Assembly (NCBI GenBank): GCA_021793175.1
Contig: JAJYTH010000025.1
Span: 1-37,920 of the forward strand
Reading direction: 5' to 3'
Source: Actinomycetes bacterium
GTDB lineage: Bacteria; Actinomycetota; Actinomycetes; Mycobacteriales; Pseudonocardiaceae
Length of the DNA: 37,920 bases
Positions 32,076-37,920 of this stretch are shown here, piece by piece. The notes below the pieces were generated by a model that had not been told where the DNA came from, ran no database searches, and saw nothing but the letters and a program-made list of their open reading frames with translations. Numbering within the stretch: the first letter of the stretch is position 1; every line of letters starts with the position of its first letter. The translations under genes were made by a program, and so were the position numbers.

Positions 32076-33422
32076 GTGACGGACTCCCACGACTACCTCG
32101 ACGACCAGCCGGATACTTCGATCCCTCGCCGGACAATGGCACGGACGGCGAAGCTGGCAAGCCTGCCGCTGGGTATTGCGGGTCGAGCCGTGGGCGGTTG
32201 GGGCCGACGACTCACCGGTCAGAGCGCCGAGGACGTCAATGCCGCGCTATCGGCGAAGGCTGCCGAGCAACTGTTCGAGGTGCTGGGCACGCTCAAGGGC
32301 GGCGCCATGAAGTTCGGGCAGGCACTGAGCGTGTTCGAGGCGGCTGTGCCCGAGGAACTCGCCGCCCCGTATCGGGAGGCGCTGACCAGGCTCCAGTCGG
32401 CGGCGCCACCGATGTCGTCCCGTCAGACACGGCGTGTGCTGGCGGAACAGCTCGGCAGTTCGTGGACCCAACGGTTCGCGGAGTTCGACGACGAGCCCGC
32501 CGCGGCGGCAAGCATCGGACAGGTGCATCGAGCGGTATGGCATGACGGCAGGCATGTCGCGGTCAAGGTGCAGTATCCCGGTGCGGACGAAGCCCTCCGC
32601 AGCGACTTGAAACAGTTGCAGCGCTTCAGCAGGCTGTTCCAGACGCTCGTACCGGGCACCGAAGTGAAACCGCTGTTGGCCGAACTCGCCAGGCGCATGG
32701 ACGAAGAGCTCGACTACCGGACGGAGGCCGACAACCAACGACGGTTCGCCAAGGCGTTCCACGGCGACGACCAGGTGTTCGTGCCGAAAGTCGTGGCGAG
32801 CTCACCGAAGGTGATCGTCTCGGAATGGGTCACCGGCACCCCGTACTCCGAGATCATCGCTGCCGGTAGCGTCGAACAACGCAACGAGGCGGGTCGCTTG
32901 CTGGCCGAGTTCCACTACTCGTCGCCGGCCAGAGTGCACTTGCTGCATTCGGACCCTCACCCCGGCAACTTCATGTTGCTCGACGACGGAAGGCTCTGCG
33001 TCATCGACTTCGGTGCCGTCGCGAACCTCCCCGACGGCGCCCCCTACACACTCGGTGTCATGATGCGGCTCGCCCTGGAGGGCCGGTCCGAGGAACTGTT
33101 CGAGTTGCTGCGCGCCGAGGGTTTCGTACGTCCCGAGGTGGGACTCGACGCCGACGACGTCTACACGTGGCTGTCACCGCTGGTCGCGCCGCTCGCCGAC
33201 GAGACATTTCACTTCACGCGCCGGTGGGCGCAGAAACAGGCCATACGGATGGGCGATTCCCGCAACCAGGATTTCCATACCGGGCGTTCGCTCAATCTGC
33301 CGCCACAGTGGCTGTTGATCCACAGGGTGACGGCGGGTGCCATCGGCATCCTGTGCCAATTGGAGGCGGAGCTTCCCGTACGTACCATCGTCGAGCGGTG
33401 GCAACCCGGCTTCGCCGATTGA
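32076..33422 (+). CDS. ABC1/UbiB/AarF family atypical kinase
   Basis: Predicted 448 residues with the ABC1-kinase signature set: KxGQ motif (GGAMKFGQALS), Ala-rich loop replacing the P-loop (AAAASIGQVH), VAVKVQYPG with the catalytic Lys, HSDPHPGNFML and CVIDFGAVANL. These proteins regulate quinone or lipid metabolism, and the family has ATPase or kinase activity. Start is GTG 32076 without a strong ribosome site. As I recall, the mycobacterial counterpart Rv3197 has been linked to macrolide susceptibility, which fits its place beside whiB7. Confidence 0.93.
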   Translation: MTDSHDYLDDQPDTSIPRRTMARTAKLASLPLGIAGRAVGGWGRRLTGQSAEDVNAALSAKAAEQLFEVLGTLKGGAMKFGQALSVFEAAVPEELAAPYREALTRLQSAAPPMSSRQTRRVLAEQLGSSWTQRFAEFDDEPAAAASIGQVHRAVWHDGRHVAVKVQYPGADEALRSDLKQLQRFSRLFQTLVPGTEVKPLLAELARRMDEELDYRTEADNQRRFAKAFHGDDQVFVPKVVASSPKVIVSEWVTGTPYSEIIAAGSVEQRNEAGRLLAEFHYSSPARVHLLHSDPHPGNFMLLDDGRLCVIDFGAVANLPDGAPYTLGVMMRLALEGRSEELFELLRAEGFVRPEVGLDADDVYTWLSPLVAPLADETFHFTRRWAQKQAIRMGDSRNQDFHTGRSLNLPPQWLLIHRVTAGAIGILCQLEAELPVRTIVERWQPGFAD

Positions 33423-33441
33423 GACCGGACTGAGCACGAAG

Positions 33442-33450
33442 TTGTCCACA
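33442..33450 (+). promoter_or_regulatory. DnaA-box-like sequence
   Basis: TTGTCCACA, an exact actinobacterial DnaA-box, 20 bases after the ABC1-kinase stop. One of two copies in the interval before the AbiEi-like gene. Confidence 0.4.
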
Positions 33451-33494
33451 GGCAGGCCAAGCACTTACCCGCAAGCTCCGTTCGCAGGTGCGAG

Positions 33495-33503
33495 TTGTCC
33501 ACA
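33495..33503 (+). promoter_or_regulatory. DnaA-box-like sequence inside a short palindrome
   Basis: TTGTCCACA within the dyad GAGTTGT-CC-ACAACTC. It could be a DnaA site or an operator for the gene starting at 33554, about 50 bases downstream. Confidence 0.4.
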
Positions 33504-33553
33504 ACTCGGCTAACGAGCAGAGATGATCTTGCCGGGAAGTGCAGGCTCGGGGC

Positions 33554-34567
33554 ATGACGACGACAACCCGTGCCGCACAGCCCGCCGGCGCCCATTCCAC
33601 CCGCATGATGGCGTCGATGTTCTCAGCCGCCACTACTCCCAGCGCTCTCTGTGACCCTCGGGCGCGCGTGATGTCGGTTGCACAGTTGAAAGCGCTCGGC
33701 TTCCATCCGAGCACGATCACGAAGCGCTGCCGGCCCGGTGGGCCGTGGCGTCGGCTCGCTACGGGAGTCGTCATGCTCGGCACTGGGGAACCGACTCGCC
33801 GTCACCTACAACAGGCCGCCGTCGCGTATCTCGGGGACGACAGCGTGATCACGGGTGTGGACGCGCTGCGAGCGCATGGAGTTCCTTTGCCCGTTCCACA
33901 TTTCATCCACGCACTCGTGTCCGCGCAACGCCGACTGACGCCTCCGGCATTCGTGGCCGTAGAACGCACGACACGGATGCCGACGCCGATCGTCAGAGAC
34001 GAACTGCCGTTCGCGCCGCCGGCGCGAGCCGTGATCGACGCTGCTCGCCGAGAAAGCGATCCCGACCGTCTGCGGTCCTTGCTGACCGTTCCGGTACAGA
34101 AGGATCTGTGCACTCTCGACGAGCTCGTCACCGAGCTCGACCGGGGCAATCAGCGGGGCTCCGCGGCGGTACGTGCCCAGTTGAGAGCGCTGGCGCACAC
34201 GGCCGAGGGCCGCCTGCGCCGGGTAGCGCGATATCTCGCGCGTCGCTGTCCTCTACCGCCACCGCGCTGGGACGTGACGATCACCGATTCGACAGGTCGG
34301 CGCCTCGGCATGGTCGACGCGTGGTGGGACGATGTCGGCATGGGGTGGTCGCTGACCGCCCCCTCCCCCGGGGTATCACGACTCCCGAAAGACGAACGCG
34401 ACAAACTCGCTCTGTCGACGGCGGGCGTGGTGCTGGTGTCCACGGCGCCTCCGATGCTGTATCACCACGGTGATGTCGTCATCGCCGAGTTGGTTCGCGC
34501 GTTCCGCCGGGCAGCGGCGCGGCCTCGTCCTCGTGTGCGGTCCGAAGCACGTGGCGCTGCCGTCTGA
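33554..34567 (+). CDS. AbiEi-like (HTH N-terminal) protein, DUF559-type arrangement
   Basis: Predicted 337 residues. The N-terminal part contains an AbiEi-antitoxin-like HTH (RVMSVAQLKALGFHPSTITKRCRPGGPWRRLATGV). The rest shows FHALVSAQRRL- and VDAWWDDVGMGW-like segments typical of actinobacterial AbiEi/endonuclease-domain proteins. ATG 33554 is chosen; an upstream GTG is in frame at 33539. No AbiEii toxin partner is visible. Whether the C-terminal half is nuclease-like cannot be confirmed without a search. Confidence 0.7.
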   Translation: MTTTTRAAQPAGAHSTRMMASMFSAATTPSALCDPRARVMSVAQLKALGFHPSTITKRCRPGGPWRRLATGVVMLGTGEPTRRHLQQAAVAYLGDDSVITGVDALRAHGVPLPVPHFIHALVSAQRRLTPPAFVAVERTTRMPTPIVRDELPFAPPARAVIDAARRESDPDRLRSLLTVPVQKDLCTLDELVTELDRGNQRGSAAVRAQLRALAHTAEGRLRRVARYLARRCPLPPPRWDVTITDSTGRRLGMVDAWWDDVGMGWSLTAPSPGVSRLPKDERDKLALSTAGVVLVSTAPPMLYHHGDVVIAELVRAFRRAAARPRPRVRSEARGAAV

Positions 34568-34582
34568 CTCGCGATGGGGTCC

Positions 34583-35455
34583 TCAGTGCGGACGCCGCGC
34601 CGTGTACACGGACCGGGCGCTGAGCAAGAACAGGTCGTCGCGGGCACCGAGGTAATGAGAACCGGCGGGGTCGGTCAGCTCGGCGAGCGTATCGCGGTCG
34701 TCCGAAGCCAGGTAGTCGTGCAGGATTTCCGCCATCCACGCGAGATGTTCCACCACGTGTTCACGCACAGTGTCGGAGGTGGGAGCCGGGTGTTCCACGA
34801 GGTAACCGAACGACGTCGGTTCCTCGAGCCCGGCGCGAGCCAGAGCGGTTGTCCAGCCGTAGGGCATGTCCACCACGCCGTCCATGGCGGAGCGTAGGTC
34901 GTGGAACCACGCGTTGTGTGCCGCGTGGAGCCGGTCCTCCAGTCCCGGACGCCCCACCCCAAGGTCCCAGGGCAGAGTCTTCTGGTTCAGTCCTCCCTCG
35001 GCGAGGGCCAGTGTTCCACCCGGCGCGAGTAGGTCGGCCAGTGTGGCCACGCCCGCCTGCTGATCGGGCAGGTGATGCACCATTCCCGATGCCCACACCA
35101 GGTCGGCCGACGGCAGTCGGGAGACCGACGAAGCGGTACCGACGTCCGCGTTCACCGTCGTCACCGTGACGGTTTCACCCCCGGCCGCCGAAGCCGCCTT
35201 TTGTGCTGCCTCCAGGAGTTCCTCGGTGGCGTCGACGAGAACGAGTCGACCACCACCGTTGTGTCGCAGCACCGAGGCCAATGCTGCGCTCATCCCACCG
35301 GAGCCACATCCCGCATCCACCACGACCGGATCAGGCCCGAGGTTCGCCGCCAATCTGGCCGCCACCTGCTGCAGCGATTCGTGTTGCAGAGCGTCGGACC
35401 TACGCATCGCCGTGAGCCGAGTGGCCCAGTCGATGTCGTCATGCGTAGCGGACAT
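34583..35455 (-). CDS. SAM-dependent methyltransferase (class I)
   Basis: Predicted 290 residues. The SAM-binding motif I is VVDAGCGSGGM, motif II is LVLVDATEELL, and LVWASGMVHHLPD and LLAPGGTLALAEGG follow as in class I enzymes. The C-terminal region carries a helical segment (WMAEILHDYLASDD). ATG 35455 is preceded by AAGGAG. The product and substrate are unknown. Its 5' end overlaps the end of the small gene at 35290-35643. Confidence 0.88.
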   Translation of the reverse strand: MSATHDDIDWATRLTAMRRSDALQHESLQQVAARLAANLGPDPVVVDAGCGSGGMSAALASVLRHNGGGRLVLVDATEELLEAAQKAASAAGGETVTVTTVNADVGTASSVSRLPSADLVWASGMVHHLPDQQAGVATLADLLAPGGTLALAEGGLNQKTLPWDLGVGRPGLEDRLHAAHNAWFHDLRSAMDGVVDMPYGWTTALARAGLEEPTSFGYLVEHPAPTSDTVREHVVEHLAWMAEILHDYLASDDRDTLAELTDPAGSHYLGARDDLFLLSARSVYTARRPH

Positions 35456-35643
35456 GGCGTGAAGAACTCCTTTCCGAAGGACACAGAAGGACACAGATCG
35501 AATCGACGCGCCCGACGCTGCGCCCAGGCTGCCACGCGCATCCACCTCTGAGCGCTCCTGACACAGCGGGCCCGGCGTTGCCCGGAAGCCGATTGCAGCA
35601 TATCCCGTATTCGTTCTCGGGCGAGTTCTTCGTGAATCAACAT
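35290..35643 (-). CDS. small basic actinobacterial protein, C-terminal frame probably altered
   Basis: Begins at ATG 35643 with AAGGAG upstream and reads MLIHEELARERIRDMLQSAS with later Arg-rich helix, a pattern I associate with small conserved actinobacterial proteins. After RRARRFD the frame continues into unrelated sequence and overlaps the methyltransferase gene for 166 bases. A 10-bp tandem duplication (AAGGACACAG at 35477-35486 and 35487-35496 on the plus strand) lies exactly there. Without one copy the frame would end at a TGA near the methyltransferase start. So the present extension is likely an artefact of the duplication. Confidence 0.5.
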   Translation of the reverse strand: MLIHEELARERIRDMLQSASGQRRARCVRSAQRWMRVAAWAQRRARRFDLCPSVSFGKEFFTPCPLRMTTSTGPLGSRRCVGPTLCNTNRCSRWRPDWRRTSGLIRSWWMRDVAPVG

Positions 35644-35747
35644 GGCGGTGCGCTCCTTGGTGCTCGTTTTGGTGTTCTCGGTGTTCAATGTCGGAAAAGC
35701 GCTGTTGGGCTCCACGGAAAAACCACGGCCACTGACGTGTGGGAAAG

Positions 35748-36152
35748 TCATGCTGCACTCCGCTGTTCAGATGTCCGCCGTTCAGATGTCCGCTGCGAGG
35801 GCGCCGGATGATCCGTGGGAACGACGGGATGCTTACGCGGGCGACCACGAGGCCGTTTCCGCGCCACGATCGAGCCCTTCTCGAAGATCTCGCCGCCCCA
35901 GACTCCCCACGGCTCACGCCGGGCGAGTGCCCCCGCAAGACATGACGCCCTCACAGGGCAGTCACCGCACAGGTGTTTCGCTCGCTCCAGCTCCGCGGGT
36001 GCTTCGGCGAACCACAGGTCCGCGTCACCCGATCGGCACGGTAGAGCGGCCTCCGGCGTGGCGACCGAGTCGAGTAGCTCCGCCACTCCGGTGGTATCGA
36101 CTTGGTCGTCGGTGAGCGCCTTCCCTGACGTGAAGGCGGTTGCCGATGGCAT
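35748..36152 (-). CDS. whiB7: WhiB7 transcriptional activator of intrinsic drug resistance
   Basis: Predicted 134-residue Fe-S regulator that binds sigma factor and AT-rich promoter DNA. The four cluster Cys are C39, C62, C65 and C71 (LPCRSGD, HLCGDCPVRASC). The sigma-binding turn is WGVWGG at about residues 82-87. The AT-hook is RGRPRK at residues 102-107, the hallmark of WhiB7. ATG 36152 is preceded by GAAGGAG. It lies next to uvrD2, as in mycobacteria. Its leader contains a terminator, an upstream ORF and an AT-rich promoter (described separately). The Ser/Arg-rich C-terminus carries a small duplicated RTSE sequence. Confidence 0.95.
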   Translation of the reverse strand: MPSATAFTSGKALTDDQVDTTGVAELLDSVATPEAALPCRSGDADLWFAEAPAELERAKHLCGDCPVRASCLAGALARREPWGVWGGEIFEKGSIVARKRPRGRPRKHPVVPTDHPAPSQRTSERRTSEQRSAA

Positions 36153-36211
36153 TCGTGTTTCTCCTTCGTGTTGTGCGTTACCTGGTTCAGTCGACGTCCG
36201 GCCCGAAACAG

Positions 36212-36254
36212 CACAAAGGCCGCGGATCCGGTGAACGGTTCCGCGGCCTTTGTG
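36212..36254 (-). terminator. whiB7 leader terminator (attenuator)
   Basis: A perfect 15-bp stem (CACAAAGGCCGCGGA and TCCGCGGCCTTTGTG) with a 13-base loop, 60 bases before the whiB7 ATG. It is followed by CTGTTTCGG on the minus strand. The upstream ORF stops 24 bases before it. In whiB7 leaders of actinobacteria such a terminator is used for attenuation. Confidence 0.85.
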
Positions 36255-36277
36255 AGCCTGCACTCCTGACTCTCAGG

Positions 36278-36538
36278 TCAGGGGACACTCTCCTGTGGGC
36301 ACAACGGAACCCAGAACTGCGCCGGAAGGTCGGCGGTCATACGACGAGGCATCGGGCTGACGACTTCGACATCGCCGGCCACAGCAAAGGGAACGGTCTG
36401 TCCGTAGAAGGACACACTTGTCCCCGGGCTCTGCTGCACATTCCGGGACGCCAAACGGTGTCGACACTCACGGGTGGCCGTGGCGCCAATTCCGGACAGC
36501 GGCGTGCCAGCGATGTCGTTCACCCAGTTGAGCTTCAT
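36278..36538 (-). CDS. 86-codon upstream ORF in the whiB7 leader
   Basis: ATG 36538 is preceded by AGGAGG with good spacing. The peptide (MKLNWVNDIAGTPLSGIG, then ...SVSFYGQTVPFAVAGDVEVV, ending ...CPQESVP) has no recognised domain, though its composition looks like a real protein. The stop is 24 bases before the leader terminator. It could be a regulatory upstream ORF whose translation status controls read-through into whiB7, or an independent small gene. The size is larger than the short uORFs I know of from other whiB7 leaders. Confidence 0.55.
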   Translation of the reverse strand: MKLNWVNDIAGTPLSGIGATATRECRHRLASRNVQQSPGTSVSFYGQTVPFAVAGDVEVVSPMPRRMTADLPAQFWVPLCPQESVP

Positions 36539-36618
36539 CTCTGACACCTCCTCTCGCTATCCGGCGACCTCGGCCCGGAAAGGGCGGACGAGGTCACACG
36601 ATCCCACTCAGTGCTTGC

Positions 36619-36663
36619 AGGCTATTGCTCCGCAACGGATGCGGCAACTTATTTTTCGAAAAA
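36619..36663 (-). promoter_or_regulatory. whiB7 promoter with AT-rich WhiB7-type upstream element
   Basis: On the minus strand, TTGCCG (36642-36647) is separated by exactly 17 bases from TAGCCT (36619-36624), a good housekeeping-sigma promoter. Directly upstream lies an AT-rich palindrome TTTTTCGAAAAA (36652-36663), then TAAG up to the -35. WhiB7 binds AT-rich DNA next to the -35 through its AT-hook. The leader would be about 460 bases long, similar to that of mycobacterial whiB7 as I recall. Confidence 0.75.
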
Positions 36664-36713
36664 CTCCCCACTTCCGCGAGAAAGTCGCATGACCTGCGGT
36701 TTTTCGCGCACGT

Positions 36714-37920
36714 TCACACGTCGCCGTGGCCGTCGCCCTCGTTGACCACGGCCAGGATGTCGTCGCCGAACCGCTCCAGCTTCGTGGCACCGATGCCGGA
36801 GATCCCGACGAGCCCGCGAGCATCCGTGGGGCGCTGTTCCGCGATGGCAACCAGCGTGGCGTCGGTGAACACGACGAACGCCGGGACGTTCAACTCCTTC
36901 GCCCTCGCGGATCGCCACTGTCTGAGTCGCTCCAGAAGCTCTTCGTCGACGTCCGAAGGACAATCCGCGCAACGCCCGATCTTGATCTCCAGGGCGGATT
37001 CCAAGCTGCGTTCGCACATCCGGCAGAACACCTTGGCCCCGGAGCGTCGGCGAGGCGGCCGACGGGTCCGGGCGGCTGGTTGGTCCTCGGGCAGGAGACC
37101 GTACAGGAATCGACTACGCCTGCGGTAGGGCCGCCTGCCCGGGGTGCGGGACAGCGACCACGTCAGCGACAAGTGCTCCCTGGCCCTGGTGACGCCGACG
37201 TAGAACAGCCTTCGTTCTTCCTCGACGGCGTCCTCGGTGGTGGCGTGCTGGATCGGCACGGTGCCCTCGGCGAGCCCGACGAGGAACACCGCATCCCATT
37301 CGAGTCCCTTGGCCGCGTGCAGGGACGCCAGCGTCACTCCGTCCACCGCCGGTGGGTGCTGGGCGGAAGCACGCTGTTCGAGTTCGGCGACGTAGCGCGC
37401 CAGTGTCGGGTTCTCCACGGTGGCCGCGAGGTCCTCCGCCAGCTCGTACAGTGCGCGCAGTCCGCTCCACCGTTCACGGGCCGCGCCACCGGTGGGTTGC
37501 TTCGCACTCAGCCCGAGGGGTTCGAGCACGCGTTTCACCGCCGACGTCAGTTCGGTCGGCGTTTCCTTCGACTCCGCCGCCGCGGCGGCGGCTTTCAGGG
37601 CCGAGGCCGCCTGCCGGACCTCCGGCCTGGCGAAGAAACGCTCGCCACCGCGCACCTGGTACGGGACTCCGACGTCGGAGAGAGCGCGTTCGTAAGTCTC
37701 CGACTGCGCGTTGACCCGGAACAGTACGGCGATCTCACTCGCCGGAACACCACTGCCGATGAGGTCCCGGATGCGCTGTGCGACGGCGGCGGCTTCGGCG
37801 GGCTCGTCGTCGTACTCGGCGAAGGTCGGCCGGGGCCCGTCCGGCCGCTGCCCCACGAGCCGCAATCGGGAGCCCGCGGGCCGCCCTCTGGCCCCGCTGA
37901 TAACTTTGTTGGCCAGAGAT
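36714..37920 (-). CDS. uvrD2: UvrD2 superfamily 1 helicase, 5' end outside window
   Basis: Partial C-terminal part (about 401 residues) of an SF1 DNA helicase. The frame is open to the window edge: ANKVISGARGRPAGS leads into RLVGQRPDGPRPTFAEYDDE. Visible motifs include VLFRVNAQSETYERAL, SLHAAKGLEWDAVFLVGLAEG (motif V region) and EERRLFYVGVTRAREHLSL (motif VI). A four-Cys zinc motif follows (FCRMCE, RCADCPSD), and an HRDC-like domain near the end (LRQWRSARAKELNVPAFVVFTDATLVAIAEQRP), which is the UvrD2 arrangement. The adjacent whiB7 matches mycobacterial synteny. Confidence 0.93.
   Translation of the reverse strand, partial: SLANKVISGARGRPAGSRLRLVGQRPDGPRPTFAEYDDEPAEAAAVAQRIRDLIGSGVPASEIAVLFRVNAQSETYERALSDVGVPYQVRGGERFFARPEVRQAASALKAAAAAAESKETPTELTSAVKRVLEPLGLSAKQPTGGAARERWSGLRALYELAEDLAATVENPTLARYVAELEQRASAQHPPAVDGVTLASLHAAKGLEWDAVFLVGLAEGTVPIQHATTEDAVEEERRLFYVGVTRAREHLSLTWSLSRTPGRRPYRRRSRFLYGLLPEDQPAARTRRPPRRRSGAKVFCRMCERSLESALEIKIGRCADCPSDVDEELLERLRQWRSARAKELNVPAFVVFTDATLVAIAEQRPTDARGLVGISGIGATKLERFGDDILAVVNEGDGHGDV

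Overview
The window is high-GC DNA with actinobacterial signatures: many GTG or TTG starts, a WhiB7-type Fe-S regulator with an AT-hook, UPF0182, PPA1309-like, DUF2342, ABC1-kinase and UvrD2 genes, an actinobacterial fMet tRNA, and a tmRNA whose tag ends in ALAA. Gene content and style fit the Pseudonocardiaceae (Saccharomonospora or Amycolatopsis-like). The genus is a guess.

Bases 1-7900 are an accessory stretch. It starts with the end of a NarL-type response regulator, then TspO, an alpha/beta hydrolase, a wrecked PIN-domain toxin and an XRE-TPR regulator. A GntR (HutC/UTRA) regulator follows next to the remains of a hydrolase cluster: a CocE/NonD hydrolase with several lesions, and the 5' stubs of an MBL-fold hydrolase and a phosphotriesterase-like gene, apparently joined tail to tail by a deletion. 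Two copies of GGCAT-N5-TATATCAATGT in opposite orientation sit upstream of the stubs and are candidate operators.

Bases 8100-13100 hold tRNA-Ala(GGC), a compact four-gene cassette (WXG/EspC-like protein with a YxxxE motif, NlpC/P60 hydrolase, two YbaB-like proteins), a membrane-anchored DsbA-like protein with a MauE-like partner, and an amino-acid-binding lipoprotein. Bases 13124-17560 hold an HrpB helicase pseudogene (Walker A deleted, TGG-to-TGA nonsense change, 3' end running into a 4x21-bp tandem repeat), a voltage-sensor-like membrane protein with no visible pore, a frameshifted dienelactone hydrolase and a DUF2267 protein.

Bases 17765-23463 are conserved core: tmRNA, an amidohydrolase translationally coupled to smpB, ftsX, ftsE, prfB, a PadR regulator with a perfect inverted-repeat operator candidate, and initiator tRNA. 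Bases 23659-37920 follow the mycobacterial order as I remember it from Rv3193c to Rv3198c: UPF0182, PPA1309-like, YlbL-type PDZ-Lon protease, DUF2342, a HELAH peptidase, a ThiF/TOMM-like protein, ABC1 kinase, an AbiEi-like protein, a methyltransferase, whiB7 and uvrD2 (cut by the window end). whiB7 has a long leader with an AT-rich autoregulated-type promoter, an 86-codon upstream ORF and a strong terminator hairpin, which looks like ribosome-mediated attenuation. Several DnaA-box-like TTGTCCACA sequences lie in intergenic regions of this half.

The broken genes all lie in the first 17 kb. Some lesions are single-base shifts that could be sequencing error. Others (internal deletions, fused stubs) cannot be.
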